Below, piece after piece: positions 55,105-64,000 of a DNA stretch of 64,000 nucleotides; position 1 is the stretch's first letter; each line of letters opens with the position of its first letter. The stretch covers positions 1-64,000 of the forward strand of contig CANIII010000012.1 of the NCBI GenBank assembly GCA_947467605.1. The letters are read 5' to 3'. The position numbers and the translations under genes are program-made. A model generated the notes under the pieces. That model did not search any database. It saw only the letters and a list, made by a program, of their open reading frames with translations, and was not told the origin of the DNA. Source of the stretch: Acidobacteriota bacterium. Its GTDB lineage: Bacteria; Acidobacteriota; Vicinamibacteria; Vicinamibacterales; SCN-69-37.

Positions 55105-57219
55105 ATGAAGCGCACCACCGTGGCCCCCGCCGAACCCGTTCAGGAAGTCGCACTCGACCTGAAAGCCGTTTACCGCACGATGCTCTTGTCGCGTCGCATC
55201 GACGACAAGGAAATCCAGCTCAAGAATCAGAGCCAGATCTTCTTTCAGATCAGCGGTGCCGGCCACGAAGCCATCATGGTGGCCGCGGGCCTCGTCCTCA
55301 AAGCCTCGCACGACTGGTTTTACCCGTACTACCGTGATCGCGCGCTGTGTCTGCAGCTTGGCATGACGGCGCACGAGATGTTTCTGAGCGGCGTCGGAGC
55401 AGCCAGCGATCCGAACAGCGGCGGGCGCCAGATGCCGTCGCACTGGGGGCACAAGAAACTGAACATCGTCTCGCAGTCGAGCCCGACCGGCACGCAGTGC
55501 CTCCAGGCCGTGGGCTGCGCCGAAGCCGGCCTGCTCTACAACAAGCTGCCGGCGATGCGCGGTGATGACCAGTCGTTCACGAGTGACGAAGTGGTCTACA
55601 CGTCCATCGGCGACGGCACGACCAGCGAAGGTGAGTTCTGGGAATCGCTAAACACCGCGTGCGTGCGCAAGCTGCCCGTGCTGTTCATGATCGAAGACAA
55701 CGGCTACGCGATCTCGGTGCCGGTGGAAGTGCAGACGCCCGGCGGCGAAATCTCCACGGTCGTCTCCGCCTTCCCGGGCCTCAAGGTCGTGAAGTGCGAC
55801 GGCACGGACGTGGCCGCCAGCTACGCCGCGATGCAGGAAGCCGTCGCCTACTGCCGCGCGCGCAAGGGTCCCGCCCTCGTGCACGCGAAGGTCGTGCGCC
55901 CCTACTCGCACTCGTTGTCGGACGATGAGAAGTTGTACAAGACACCGGCGGAACGCGCGGACGAAGCGAAACGCGATCCGATTACGAAGCTCGCGGCGCA
56001 AATGAAGGCCAGCGGCCTCGTGACCGACGCGGACCTCACGTTGATTGCAGCCGACGTGGATCGCGAAATCGCGGACGCCGTCGAGCGCGCGCTGAAAGCG
56101 GCCAAGCCGGCAAAGAGCACGGCGATGGATTTTGTCTACTCGCCCACCGTCGATCCGTCGTCATCCGACTTCGACACGGTGCCGGCGCCGGAAGGCAAGC
56201 CCGACACGATGGTGGCGGCCATCAACCGCACCATGAAGGAAGAGATGGGCCGCACGCCGCGCATCGTGATGTTCGGCGAAGACGTGGCGGACGCCTCGCG
56301 CGAAGAGACGCTTGAAGAAGTCTCAGGCAAGGGCGGCGTGTTCAAGGTCACGCACGGCCTGCAGCGCGCCTACGGCGGCGATCGCGTGTTCAACTCGCCG
56401 CTGGCGGAAGCCAACATCATCGGCCGCGCGGTCGGCATGGCCACGCGCGGGCTCAAGCCCGTCGTCGAGATTCAGTTCTTCGACTACATCTGGCCCGCGA
56501 TGATGCAGCTGCGCGACGAGATGTCGATGATGCGGTACCGGTCGAGCAACGCGTTCTCGTGCCCGATGGTGGTGCGTGTCGCGATCGGCGGGTACCTGCG
56601 TGGCGGCGCGCCGTACCACAGCCAGTCCGGCGAGAGCATCTTCGCGCATTGCCCCGGCATCCGCATCGCGTACCCGTCGAATGCACAGGACGCGGCCGGC
56701 CTGTTGCGCACGGCCATTCGCTGCGATGATCCGGTGCTGTTCCTCGAGCACAAGCATCTGTATCGCCAGACGTATAACAAGGGCGAGTACACGGGCCCGA
56801 ACTACATGATCCCGTTCGGCAAGGCGCTGACCAAGCGTGAGGGCACCGATGTGACCGTCGTGACCTGGGGTGCGCTGGTGCAGCGATCGCTCCTCGCGGC
56901 ACAGCAGGCGGAAAAAGAAGGCATCAGCGTCAAGGTGATCGACCTGCGCACGATCATGCCGTTCGATATGGACGCGATCGCCGACGCGGTGAAGCAGACC
57001 AATCGCCTCATCATTGCGCACGAAGATCAGCTGACGTGCGGCTTCGGCGCGGAACTCGCTGCCCGCGCGGCCAGCGATCTGTTCGAGTACCTCGACGCGC
57101 CGGTGCGGCGCGTGGCGGCGCTCGATGCGCCGGTGGCGTACTGCCCGGACCTCGAAGAAGTGATTCTGCCGGGATCGGCGAATGTCCTCGAGGCAATCCG
57201 CGAGACCGCACGTTACTAG
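55105..57219 (+). CDS. 2-oxoacid dehydrogenase E1, alpha and beta subunits fused
   Basis: The 704-residue protein is an alpha subunit (about 15-345) joined to a beta subunit (about 365-704). The alpha part shows [27 protein letters not shown], the TPP motif [14 protein letters not shown] with GDG at 169-171, and IEDNGYAIS. The beta part shows [35 protein letters not shown], the FFDYIWPAM region and [15 protein letters not shown]. It most resembles branched-chain 2-oxoisovalerate dehydrogenase E1, but pyruvate cannot be excluded. Fusion fixes 1:1 stoichiometry. No E2 or E3 gene is nearby. Confidence 0.93.
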   Translation: MKRTTVAPAEPVQEVALDLKAVYRTMLLSRRIDDKEIQLKNQSQIFFQISGAGHEAIMVAAGLVLKASHDWFYPYYRDRALCLQLGMTAHEMFLSGVGAASDPNSGGRQMPSHWGHKKLNIVSQSSPTGTQCLQAVGCAEAGLLYNKLPAMRGDDQSFTSDEVVYTSIGDGTTSEGEFWESLNTACVRKLPVLFMIEDNGYAISVPVEVQTPGGEISTVVSAFPGLKVVKCDGTDVAASYAAMQEAVAYCRARKGPALVHAKVVRPYSHSLSDDEKLYKTPAERADEAKRDPITKLAAQMKASGLVTDADLTLIAADVDREIADAVERALKAAKPAKSTAMDFVYSPTVDPSSSDFDTVPAPEGKPDTMVAAINRTMKEEMGRTPRIVMFGEDVADASREETLEEVSGKGGVFKVTHGLQRAYGGDRVFNSPLAEANIIGRAVGMATRGLKPVVEIQFFDYIWPAMMQLRDEMSMMRYRSSNAFSCPMVVRVAIGGYLRGGAPYHSQSGESIFAHCPGIRIAYPSNAQDAAGLLRTAIRCDDPVLFLEHKHLYRQTYNKGEYTGPNYMIPFGKALTKREGTDVTVVTWGALVQRSLLAAQQAEKEGISVKVIDLRTIMPFDMDAIADAVKQTNRLIIAHEDQLTCGFGAELAARAASDLFEYLDAPVRRVAALDAPVAYCPDLEEVILPGSANVLEAIRETARY

Positions 57220-58246
57220 TCGCGTCAGCACCATTGGCGCCCTGATACTCGGGCTCGTGGTGTGCGCCGGCGTGCTGTTACCGGCGCGACCCGTCGTTGA
57301 TGTGCTGACGGCGGTGAGCGGCCTGCCACCACAGATCGTCGGGCAATTGCGCGACCCGGCCGCCTTCGTGGAAACCCCGGATGGCCGCTTTCTGGTGTTC
57401 GATCGCCGCGCGCAGACGGTGTTCGTCGTCGACGCGGCCAAGACGTCACTCAAGAAGCTCATCAACATTGGCCCGTCGGATGGCGAGATCCTCAGGCCGC
57501 TCGCGTTTATCAGCCGGCCCGAGCGGACATTCTCGATTCTCGACAATCCCGGCACCTACGAGCGCGTGCAGACGTTTCACGACACGGGCACGCCACTCTC
57601 GGTGTTCCGACGCTTTCCCTCGGCCGGAGATGGGATGCGGCTGAACGTCGACGCCATGCTGTCGAGCGGCTTTGGCGCCCTGGCGGCCGTCGGGCGCGAG
57701 CTGTTGACCCAGATTCCTGACGGCGCCGCACTTATGAGCCAACTCAACGTGGAAGGTCACGTCACGAGACGGATCGGACAGCTCAGACCGACGGGCCATG
57801 AACGCGATCCCGAACTGCACCGCGCACTGAACGCAGGGATTCCACTCGTCGCGCCAGATGGCAGTCTCTACTTCGTGTTCACGTCGGGCGTGCCGATGAT
57901 TCGCAAGTACTCAGCCGACGGCGTCTTCATCTTCGAGAGACACATCGAAGGCCCGGAACTCGACACCACGCTGCAGTCGCTACCGACCGAGTGGCCGAAG
58001 CGCCGCATCGACGGGCGCGAATTCCCCAACGTGCCGAGCACGATCCTCGCGGCGGCGATTGATCCAGGCGGCAAGCTCTGGATTTCCCTGGCGGTGCCCG
58101 TGACCTACGTCTACGACGCATCGGGCGACAAGACGCGCACGGTGCAGTTTCGCGGGGCTGGCGTGATCTCCGCGCGAAGCTTCTTCTTCAGCTCGCGCGC
58201 GCGCGTGCTCGTGACGCCCGGGTGTTACGAGTTCGTTGTGGAATAG
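57182..58246 (+). CDS. Exported beta-propeller-like protein of unknown function
   Basis: The 354-residue product has a hydrophobic N-terminal export signal (about 16-38). It then has repeats in the style [33 protein letters not shown] and [14 protein letters not shown], the spacing of six-bladed propellers such as NHL or 6-bladed TolB-like proteins. No catalytic motif is seen. It starts at ATG 57182 inside the E1 gene (38-base overlap), and no ATG or GTG occurs closer to the signal peptide. The last 22 bases overlap the convergent fahA. Confidence 0.7.
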   Translation: MSSRQSARPHVTSRVSTIGALILGLVVCAGVLLPARPVVDVLTAVSGLPPQIVGQLRDPAAFVETPDGRFLVFDRRAQTVFVVDAAKTSLKKLINIGPSDGEILRPLAFISRPERTFSILDNPGTYERVQTFHDTGTPLSVFRRFPSAGDGMRLNVDAMLSSGFGALAAVGRELLTQIPDGAALMSQLNVEGHVTRRIGQLRPTGHERDPELHRALNAGIPLVAPDGSLYFVFTSGVPMIRKYSADGVFIFERHIEGPELDTTLQSLPTEWPKRRIDGREFPNVPSTILAAAIDPGGKLWISLAVPVTYVYDASGDKTRTVQFRGAGVISARSFFFSSRARVLVTPGCYEFVVE

Positions 58247-59538
58247 ACGATGCCGCGCACGTCGCCGAACCCAATCGTCGCATAGCCGTCACGTCGCGCG
58301 CGTGCGCGAACGATCACTTCGTCACCGTCCATAAGGAACGTCCGCGTCTCGCCTCCGACGTCGATTGGCGTGCGACCGCTCTGGGTCATCTCGAGCAAAC
58401 TGCCAAGGCCATCAGGCGTCGGCGCGGAGATGGTGCCCGTGCCCAGCAGGTCGCCGGGCCGCAGGTTGCAGCCATTGCTGGTGTGATGCGCGATCAACTG
58501 CGCGACCGTCCAATAGAGGTGTTGCGCATTACTCAGCGAGATGCGGACGGGCGGTTGCTGCTGTGCCCGCGCGCCAGCCGTGAGCAGCAGGACTTCCAGT
58601 TCCACATCGAGCGCGCCGCTCTGCTGATCAGCCGCGTCCATGAGGTACGGAAGCGGCGCGGGATCACCGTCTGGCCGCGCAGGCTGTGGGATGCGAAACG
58701 GCGCGAGTGCCTCCGGGGTCACGATCCAGGCAGACACGGACGTGGCGAAGCTCTTCGCGAGAAACGGACCGAGCGGCTGATATTCCCAGCTCTGAATATC
58801 GCGCGCGGACCAGTCGTTCAGGAGACAGAAACCCGCGACCTGCTCTTCGGCCGCGCCGATCGCGACCGACGTGCCCTGCGCGTTGCCAGCGCCAACCCAC
58901 ACACCGAGTTCGAGTTCGAAGTCGAGGTTTCGGCAGGGACCGAAGGTCGGAGCCGCGTCGGCCGGCGCCTTGCGCTGCCCCGACGGCCGCCGCACGTCCG
59001 TACCGGACACGACGATCGACGAGCTGCGGCCGTGGTACCCGATCGGCACGTGCTTGTAGTTGGGCAGCAGCGGCTGATCTGGCCGAAACAACTTGCCGAC
59101 GTTCATCGCGTGGTGGATGCCGGCGTAAAAATCCGTGTAGTCGCCGACGGTCACGGGCAGATGCATGACGCACTCGCTCGCATGACGCAGCAGCGGCTCG
59201 CATCGCGATCGCTCCGATGCGCCATCGGCCAGCAGCGCGAACACGCGCGCGCGAAACGCCACGCGCTCCGCCGATGGGATGGCGAGAAAGGCGTTGAGCG
59301 TTGACTGACCGGCGACCGTCGCCGCGTGGAGCGCGTCACCAGTGAACAGGCCGGCACGCACCGCGGCCGACACGTCCAACACCTCGTCGCCAATCGCCAC
59401 GCCGCCCCGAAGCCGAGGATCGTCAGCGCTCGAGAACACACCAATGGGCAGATTCTGAATCGGGAAATCCGTATGGCCGTTGGCTGAGGTCACCCAACTA
59501 CGTGTCAACAGATCGTGCGTGGCATCGAGCCGAACCAT
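58225..59538 (-). CDS. fahA: Fumarylacetoacetase
   Basis: The 437-residue enzyme hydrolyses fumarylacetoacetate to fumarate and acetoacetate, the last step of homogentisate breakdown. Landmarks include YTDFYAGIHHAMNVGKLFR, the catalytic His region GYHGRSSSIVVSG, GPCRNLDFELELGVWVG with metal-binding Glu residues, LNDWSARDIQSWEY and GTGTISAPTPDGLGSLLEM. ATG 59538 has GGAG seven bases upstream; six further codons upstream lack this support. It starts 24 bases after the hmgA stop. Confidence 0.96.
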   Translation of the reverse strand: MVRLDATHDLLTRSWVTSANGHTDFPIQNLPIGVFSSADDPRLRGGVAIGDEVLDVSAAVRAGLFTGDALHAATVAGQSTLNAFLAIPSAERVAFRARVFALLADGASERSRCEPLLRHASECVMHLPVTVGDYTDFYAGIHHAMNVGKLFRPDQPLLPNYKHVPIGYHGRSSSIVVSGTDVRRPSGQRKAPADAAPTFGPCRNLDFELELGVWVGAGNAQGTSVAIGAAEEQVAGFCLLNDWSARDIQSWEYQPLGPFLAKSFATSVSAWIVTPEALAPFRIPQPARPDGDPAPLPYLMDAADQQSGALDVELEVLLLTAGARAQQQPPVRISLSNAQHLYWTVAQLIAHHTSNGCNLRPGDLLGTGTISAPTPDGLGSLLEMTQSGRTPIDVGGETRTFLMDGDEVIVRARARRDGYATIGFGDVRGIVYSTTNS

Positions 59539-59562
59539 TCGTGTACTCCGTTGCACTGCTGG

Positions 59563-60870
59563 CTAGCGTTTGTCGGGATTGAAGTGCTTCTTCAACTGAC
59601 GACCGTAGGCTGCATACGACCGTTGCAGCTCTGGTGCACCGGCGGCATACGCGGTCACGCGTTGCGGGAACCGCGTCTCGAACATGAAGGCGAGTGTGCC
59701 TTCGAGCTTGCGCGGACCGAGCGTGGCATTGCTCGCGGATTCGAAGGCCTCGTGGTCCGGTCCATGCGGCAGCATCATGTTATGCAGCGAGATGCCGCCC
59801 GGTACGAAGCCCTGCGGTTTGGCGTCGTACTGGCCAAACACGAGGCCCATGAACTCGCTCATGACGTTCATGTGGTACCACGGCGGACGGAACGTGTTCT
59901 CGGCCACGAGCCACCGCTCTGGAAAAATCACGAAGTCGATGTTCGCGGTGCCCGGCGTCTCTGACGGCGACGTCAGCACCGTGAAGATCGACGGATCGGC
60001 GTGATCGAACAGGATCGGACCGACCGGCGAGTATCGCCGGAGGTCGTACTTGTACGGCGCGTAGTTGCCGTGCCACGCCACGACATCGAGCGGCGAATGG
60101 TCGATCTGGCTCGACCAGAACGTACCGCCCCACTTCACGACCATGCGCGAGGGCTGGTCGATATCTTCGTACGCGGCCACCGGCGTCAGAAAGTCGCGTG
60201 GATTGGCCAGGCAGTTGGCGCCGATCGGCCCACGCTCCGGCAGCGTGAACGCGCCACCGTAGTTCTCGCACAGGTACCCGCGCGCCGGTCCTTCCGCGAG
60301 CTCGACACGCAGCTTCACGCCGCGCGGAATCACCGCACACTCACCGGGTTCGATGTCAATGATGCCGAACTCGGTCCACAGCCGCAGGCGCCCCGTTTCG
60401 GGCACGAACAACATCTCGCCGTCGGCGTTGTAAAAATACTCGTCGCGCATGGATCGGGTCGCGACGTACACATGCGCGCCCATCCCGGCGTGACTGCCAG
60501 CATCGCCGGCCGTGGTGATGGTACGCACACCGTCGAGAAACGAGATGGGCTCGCTCGGGATCGGAAACGCGTCCCATCGCATCGGCGCGATCGGCACGTC
60601 GACCTCATGACAGGGCGCGGTGCGCCACAATCCGCCGTCGGCGCGCTCGAAATCGCGAATGTGCGCGACTGTGGGACGAATGCGATAGAGCCACGTCCGC
60701 TCGTTCGTTGCCCGCGGCGCCGTAAACGGCGAGCCGCTCAGCTGCTCGGCGTACAGACCGTACGCGCATTTCTGCGGCGAATTGCGGCCGATCGGCAGCG
60801 CCCCGGGTAGCGCCTCGGTTTCAAACCCGTTGCCGAATCCCGACATGTATCCCGGCGTGATGCCACTCAT
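59563..60870 (-). CDS. hmgA: Homogentisate 1,2-dioxygenase
   Basis: The 435-residue Fe(II) enzyme opens the aromatic ring of homogentisate to maleylacetoacetate. It begins [20 protein letters not shown] and shows [18 protein letters not shown]. The metal-site region is [18 protein letters not shown] and [15 protein letters not shown], carrying the conserved His and Glu. The length is normal. A maleylacetoacetate isomerase gene, needed to reach the fumarylacetoacetase substrate, is not in this operon. GGAG lies five bases before the ATG. Confidence 0.97.
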   Translation of the reverse strand: MSGITPGYMSGFGNGFETEALPGALPIGRNSPQKCAYGLYAEQLSGSPFTAPRATNERTWLYRIRPTVAHIRDFERADGGLWRTAPCHEVDVPIAPMRWDAFPIPSEPISFLDGVRTITTAGDAGSHAGMGAHVYVATRSMRDEYFYNADGEMLFVPETGRLRLWTEFGIIDIEPGECAVIPRGVKLRVELAEGPARGYLCENYGGAFTLPERGPIGANCLANPRDFLTPVAAYEDIDQPSRMVVKWGGTFWSSQIDHSPLDVVAWHGNYAPYKYDLRRYSPVGPILFDHADPSIFTVLTSPSETPGTANIDFVIFPERWLVAENTFRPPWYHMNVMSEFMGLVFGQYDAKPQGFVPGGISLHNMMLPHGPDHEAFESASNATLGPRKLEGTLAFMFETRFPQRVTAYAAGAPELQRSYAAYGRQLKKHFNPDKR

Positions 60871-60894
60871 CGTGACTCCGATCTGACGCGCGCG

Positions 60895-61206
60895 TCATGC
60901 ATCCAGATCAACATAGATCCCGTCCAGCTCCACCTTCGTGGCAAACGTCTTGATCGGCCTTGATGTCGGGCCACCTTCCGCTGTGCCCGTGCGAATGTCG
61001 AACAACGCAAAGTGTGCCGGGCATTCGATCAGCCCATCGACGATGCATCCGCGCGAGAGTGACGCGCCTTGATGCGGGCACGTGTCGCTCGTCGCGAAGA
61101 ATGACTCGCCGATACGATACACGGCAATGCGCTGACCGCGGCATTCCACGCCGACCACATCACGGCCGGTGAAGTCCGCGACCGCGGCCGCCAGCGTCCA
61201 CGCCAT
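60895..61206 (-). CDS. Rieske-type [2Fe-2S] ferredoxin
   Basis: The 103-residue protein has both cluster motifs: Cys43-Pro-His45 in DTCPHQGASLSRG and Cys62-Pro-Ala-His65 in IECPAHFALFD. This is the soluble Rieske ferredoxin type (NirD/BphF-like) used by ring-hydroxylating oxygenases as electron carrier. No oxygenase or reductase subunit is adjacent. It sits directly behind the HPPD gene with no gap, so it belongs to the tyrosine operon. Confidence 0.93.
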   Translation of the reverse strand: MAWTLAAAVADFTGRDVVGVECRGQRIAVYRIGESFFATSDTCPHQGASLSRGCIVDGLIECPAHFALFDIRTGTAEGGPTSRPIKTFATKVELDGIYVDLDA

Positions 61207-62325
61207 CTAGCGCGTCGGCTCGGGTGTCAGCACGCCACGACGAATCTGATCTTCCTCGATCGACTCGAACAGCGCCTTGAAGTTCCCTTCGCCGAATCCT
61301 TCGTCGCCCTTGCGCTGAATGAACTCGAAGAAGATGGGGCCAATGGCGGTCTGGCCAAAGCGCTGCAGCAGCACTTTCGTGAGGCCGCCCTCGACGACGC
61401 CTTCGCCATCAATGAGCACGCCGGTGCGCTCGAGACGGGCAAGGTCCTCGCCGTGCCCCGGCAACCGTCGATCGATACGCGAGTAGTAGACCGGGTTGGG
61501 CGCCGGCATGAATTCGACGCCGCGCGCAATCAACGTCTCGATCGACACGTACAGATCCGTCGAGCCGAGCGCGATGTGTTGGATGCCCTCGCCCTTGTAC
61601 TGATGCAGGTATTCCTGAATCTGGCCCTGCTCGCCCGCGTCTTCGTTGATCGGAATTCGGATCTTGCCGTCTGGGCTCGTCATCGCGCGCGAGTGCAGTC
61701 CGCTCATTCGGCCCTCGATGTCGAAATACCGAATCTGTTTGAAGTTAAACATCTTCTCGTAGAAGCCGGCCCACTCACCGAGTCGGCCGCGATAGACGTT
61801 GTGCGTCAGGTGATCGATGTACCACAGCCCGGCGCCCGCGGGGTGCTGGTCGGGTTCACCCAGCCACTCGAAGTCGACGTCGTAGATCGACCCTTTCTTG
61901 CCGTAGCGATCCACGAGATAGATGTGCAGGCCACCGATGCCTTCAATCGCGGGAATGTCGAGTTCATTCGGCCCGGGCGTGGTCTGCACCGCTTTCGCAC
62001 CAAGCGAAAGGGCACGCTCAAACGCGTACTTCGCGTCGACGACCCGAAAGGCCATCGCGGGAGCGGACGGACCATGCTTCGCGGCAAAGTCTGCGGCAAA
62101 CGAACCCGGCTGCGCGTTGAGCAGCAGATTGATACCGCCCTGACGATAGAGCGTCACGTTCTTCGAGCGATGCCGCGCCACAGGCAGAAAGCCCATCGTG
62201 CGGAAGAGCTGATCGAGCTTCTCGGGTTGCGGATGGCTGAACTCGACAAACTCGAATCCGTCGGTGCCCATCGGGTTCTCGGGCGAGATCAGTGGCGGCT
62301 CAGCGTCGTGCGGAAAGGGTCCCAT
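61207..62325 (-). CDS. hpd: 4-hydroxyphenylpyruvate dioxygenase
   Basis: The 372-residue Fe(II) enzyme turns 4-hydroxyphenylpyruvate into homogentisate. The VOC-type fold has the 2-His-1-Glu site: His172 in YIDHLTHNVYRG, His250 in GIQHIALGSTD and Glu334 in IFFEFIQRKGDEGFGEGN. The C-terminal FFEFIQRKG and GFGEGNFKALFESIE are family hallmarks. ATG 62325 has AGGAG seven bases upstream; the frame further upstream lies within the unknown gene. It overlaps the end of that gene by 26 bases. Confidence 0.97.
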   Translation of the reverse strand: MGPFPHDAEPPLISPENPMGTDGFEFVEFSHPQPEKLDQLFRTMGFLPVARHRSKNVTLYRQGGINLLLNAQPGSFAADFAAKHGPSAPAMAFRVVDAKYAFERALSLGAKAVQTTPGPNELDIPAIEGIGGLHIYLVDRYGKKGSIYDVDFEWLGEPDQHPAGAGLWYIDHLTHNVYRGRLGEWAGFYEKMFNFKQIRYFDIEGRMSGLHSRAMTSPDGKIRIPINEDAGEQGQIQEYLHQYKGEGIQHIALGSTDLYVSIETLIARGVEFMPAPNPVYYSRIDRRLPGHGEDLARLERTGVLIDGEGVVEGGLTKVLLQRFGQTAIGPIFFEFIQRKGDEGFGEGNFKALFESIEEDQIRRGVLTPEPTR

Positions 62326-63226
62326 GCAATATCTCCTGAAGTTCGCCCGCGGGTTCGCGGAACGAACATGATCCGAAGCCGGCCATCCATTGGCGGCGCG
62401 TGCGATTGAGTAGTGAGAGTGAAAACTCGGTGCCACCCCAGCGGACGGCGTCCTGATCAAAGGTGATCGAGCTGACGTCGTCGGCGACGAGCCACCTCTC
62501 GGCGACGGACGCTGGCGCGCCGGATTCGAGTGCGGCGGTGGCGAACAGAATGTTCAGGTAGCCGTACATCATGGATGTCGGCGCCTCGTCTGCGTAGGTC
62601 AATCGGTAGGCGCCACGCACGGCGTGATGCAGACCGGCGGTCGCTTTGAACGGCACGCCCGCGTTGATGGCTGCTGACAGAAACTCGACGATCGACGCCG
62701 GTGACGGAAAGGCCTCTGCCACCACGCCGCCGGTGCGGATCTTGGCGCGAAGACCGCGTGCGACGATGCGCGACATCCACGCCGGCAGATCCTCGGCCAG
62801 TCCAACCTCGACGTACGTCTCACAGGCCGCGGGCACGCGATCGGCAATCCAGTCGATCCCGTCGATGAGGCGCGGCCGGCATTCGATCGCATCAACCATG
62901 GCCAGGGGGCCAAGATCCGGCTCCCCGTTGAACGCTTCAACCGCAGCGACGTCCGCCTCCGACCCGTCGCGCACGATCGCACTGACCTGCCAGCGCGGAG
63001 CGGCACCTTCCAGGCGTCGGCGCTCTCGGGTCAGCGCAGGCAGTTGCTCCGCCATCACGACGAACCGGCCGAGCATCCACGCATCGGGGCCCGCCAGACT
63101 GGCGGCGTACTCCGCCACGGCCGCGGCCATGTCGAGTGCGGCCGGTGGAAAGAGCCCGGCGTAGTCGACGACAGCCGCGAGCAGCGCCGAGGCGCTGGCC
63201 GGTGGTGCTGCTGGAGCAGGAGGCAT
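62300..63226 (-). CDS. Protein of unknown function leading the tyrosine-catabolism operon
   Basis: The 308-residue soluble protein has conserved-looking segments VVDYAGLFPPAALDMAAAVAEY, DAWMLGRFVVMAEQL, LRAKIRTGGVVAEAFPSP, VPFKATAGLHHAVRG and YGYLNILFA, quoted in part. The alternating strand/helix pattern with charged residues after strands (KIRTGG, FKATAG) resembles a TIM barrel. No named family is recognised. It is the first gene of the operon and overlaps HPPD by 26 bases, so the two are co-expressed. Its position suggests a role in aromatic amino acid breakdown, but this is inference only. Confidence 0.8.
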   Translation of the reverse strand: MPPAPAAPPASASALLAAVVDYAGLFPPAALDMAAAVAEYAASLAGPDAWMLGRFVVMAEQLPALTRERRRLEGAAPRWQVSAIVRDGSEADVAAVEAFNGEPDLGPLAMVDAIECRPRLIDGIDWIADRVPAACETYVEVGLAEDLPAWMSRIVARGLRAKIRTGGVVAEAFPSPASIVEFLSAAINAGVPFKATAGLHHAVRGAYRLTYADEAPTSMMYGYLNILFATAALESGAPASVAERWLVADDVSSITFDQDAVRWGGTEFSLSLLNRTRRQWMAGFGSCSFREPAGELQEILHGTLSARR

Positions 63227-63250
63227 TCCCCATCACACTAGGCCGTCGGC

Positions 63251-63265
63251 ATTGATATTTCCAAT
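63251..63265. promoter_or_regulatory. LysR-type T-N11-A box between the operon and its regulator
   Basis: ATTG-N7-CAAT (63251-63265) contains T-N11-A, the usual LysR-family half-dyad arrangement. TTGATCAA at 63279-63286 is a second short palindrome nearer the regulator gene. Both lie in the 73-base divergent region, as expected for autoregulated LysR switches. Confidence 0.5.
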
Positions 63266-63299
63266 ACCTTCTATTCACTTGATCAATACTTAATACCTA

Positions 63300-64000
63300 A
63301 TGATTGATTCTGCCCGTCTGGAGCTTCGTCATCTGCGGTACTTCACCGTGGTGGCCGACGAGCTGCACTTCGGCCGAGCGGCGGCGCGACTGTCGTTGTC
63401 GCAGCCGTCGCTCAGCCTGCAGGTCAAGCAGCTCGAAGACATCCTCGGGGCGCGCCTCTTCGACCGGCACAGTCGTCGTGTCGCGTTGACCGATGCCGGT
63501 CGCGTCTTCATGGAATCGGCGTTGCGCATGCTGCGCGATGTCGATGCGGCGGTGCTGGCGACCCAGCAGGCGAACGAGGGCCACACCGGTACGCTTCGGC
63601 TCGGGTTTGGCCCGATGCTCATGCTCTCGAGCCTCGGACGTGCGGTGCAAACCTATCGCGCGCGTCACCCATCGGTGCAGGTGGATCTGCGCGAACTGCC
63701 GACATCAGAACAGATTGCGGCAGTGCTCCGTGGTGATCTCGATGTCGGCTTCGTGCGTGACGCCGAACCTGACGCGCGATTACACGTCGAGCCGTTCGCC
63801 CGCGAGCCGCTCCTGATTGCGCTGCACCGCGGACATCCGCTGGCGGCGGCGAAACGCCTGCCCGTGTCGGCGCTCGCGCGCGAGCCGTGGGTGCTCTTTC
63901 CGCGTGCCATTGCGCCACTGCTGCATGAGCAGGTCATGCGTCTGTGTCGCGAGGCAGGTTTCACGCCGGATGTGCGTCAGGAAAGCCGCGAGGTGTACAC
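63300..64000 (+). CDS. LysR-family transcriptional regulator (cut by window end)
   Basis: The 233 visible residues start with a winged helix-turn-helix (RLELRHLRYFTVVADELHF, then SQPSLSLQVKQLEDILGARLF). A LysR effector-binding domain follows from about residue 95 (GTLRLGFGPMLMLSSLGRAV, RGDLDVGFVRDAEPD). The C-terminus lies beyond the window. Divergence from the tyrosine operon and the T-N11-A box suggest that it controls that operon in response to a pathway intermediate. Confidence 0.95.
   Translation, partial: MIDSARLELRHLRYFTVVADELHFGRAAARLSLSQPSLSLQVKQLEDILGARLFDRHSRRVALTDAGRVFMESALRMLRDVDAAVLATQQANEGHTGTLRLGFGPMLMLSSLGRAVQTYRARHPSVQVDLRELPTSEQIAAVLRGDLDVGFVRDAEPDARLHVEPFAREPLLIALHRGHPLAAAKRLPVSALAREPWVLFPRAIAPLLHEQVMRLCREAGFTPDVRQESREVY

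Noticed and set aside
1-64000. Prophage, insertion sequence, integron or plasmid functions
   Set aside because: No transposase, integrase, phage structural or replication gene, or terminal inverted repeats with target duplications, were found.

Overview
The window is a dense, GC-rich stretch of bacterial chromosome with no phage, plasmid or CRISPR signature. A membrane-anchored Ser/Thr kinase fused to a TolB-like propeller, a giant FG-GAP/HYR secreted protein, a PEGA protein and many short convergent gene overlaps resemble Acidobacteriota, probably the Vicinamibacteria lineage. That placement is inferred from gene content; there is no rRNA to confirm it. Five genes (1177, 9968 on the minus strand, 10033, 47975, 55105) have a -10-like hexamer only 6-9 nt before the start codon and no Shine-Dalgarno sequence, so leaderless transcription looks common here.

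Layout. 1-22.7 kb is a mosaic of single genes: a gene cut by the window edge, a decayed alpha/beta-hydrolase, a VOC protein with a lysine-rich tail, the kinase-propeller, a CAU-anticodon tRNA, a zinc-ribbon protein, a hybrid histidine kinase, a sugar-dehydrogenase/cytochrome c fusion, a PGPGW protein, ilvE divergent from an exported amidase, a small membrane protein, the PEGA protein, the 1934-residue FG-GAP protein divergent from a P1B ATPase, a coiled-coil zinc-ribbon protein, pgeF (after a perfect 54-bp palindrome) and a SpoVG-like small protein. 22.7-29.1 kb holds a TIGR03960-like radical SAM protein divergent from a large glutamate synthase gene with an unusual iron-sulfur motif.

29.1-45.7 kb is a complete-looking division and cell-wall (dcw) operon on the minus strand: mraZ-rsmH-ftsL-ftsI-murE-murF-mraY-murD-ftsW-murG-murC-ftsQ-ftsA-ftsZ. 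Most junctions overlap as ATGA, GTGA, TGATG or TAGTG. It starts from a near-consensus sigma70 promoter followed by three 10-bp-spaced TGGA repeats that look like an MraZ operator. murB and ddl are absent, and the only substantial internal gap (murD-ftsW) holds competing hairpins.

45.8-54.7 kb is a plus-strand group around nucleotide-sugar chemistry (epimerase, DegT aminotransferase), a small exported protein, a B12-type radical SAM protein with no canonical start, a minus-strand polyprenol-phosphate-type glycosyltransferase, a GNAT protein, a YqeY protein, then murJ and a rhomboid protease. 54.7-58.2 kb has a cupin protein, a fused E1 alpha/beta 2-oxoacid dehydrogenase and an exported propeller-like protein.

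58.2-63.2 kb is a minus-strand tyrosine/homogentisate catabolic operon: a protein of unknown function, 4-hydroxyphenylpyruvate dioxygenase, a Rieske ferredoxin, homogentisate dioxygenase and fumarylacetoacetase. It is divergent from a LysR-type regulator cut by the window end, with a T-N11-A box between them. Together the last three enzymes and HPPD take 4-hydroxyphenylpyruvate towards fumarate and acetoacetate; the unknown protein and the ferredoxin are the parts the textbook pathway does not explain.
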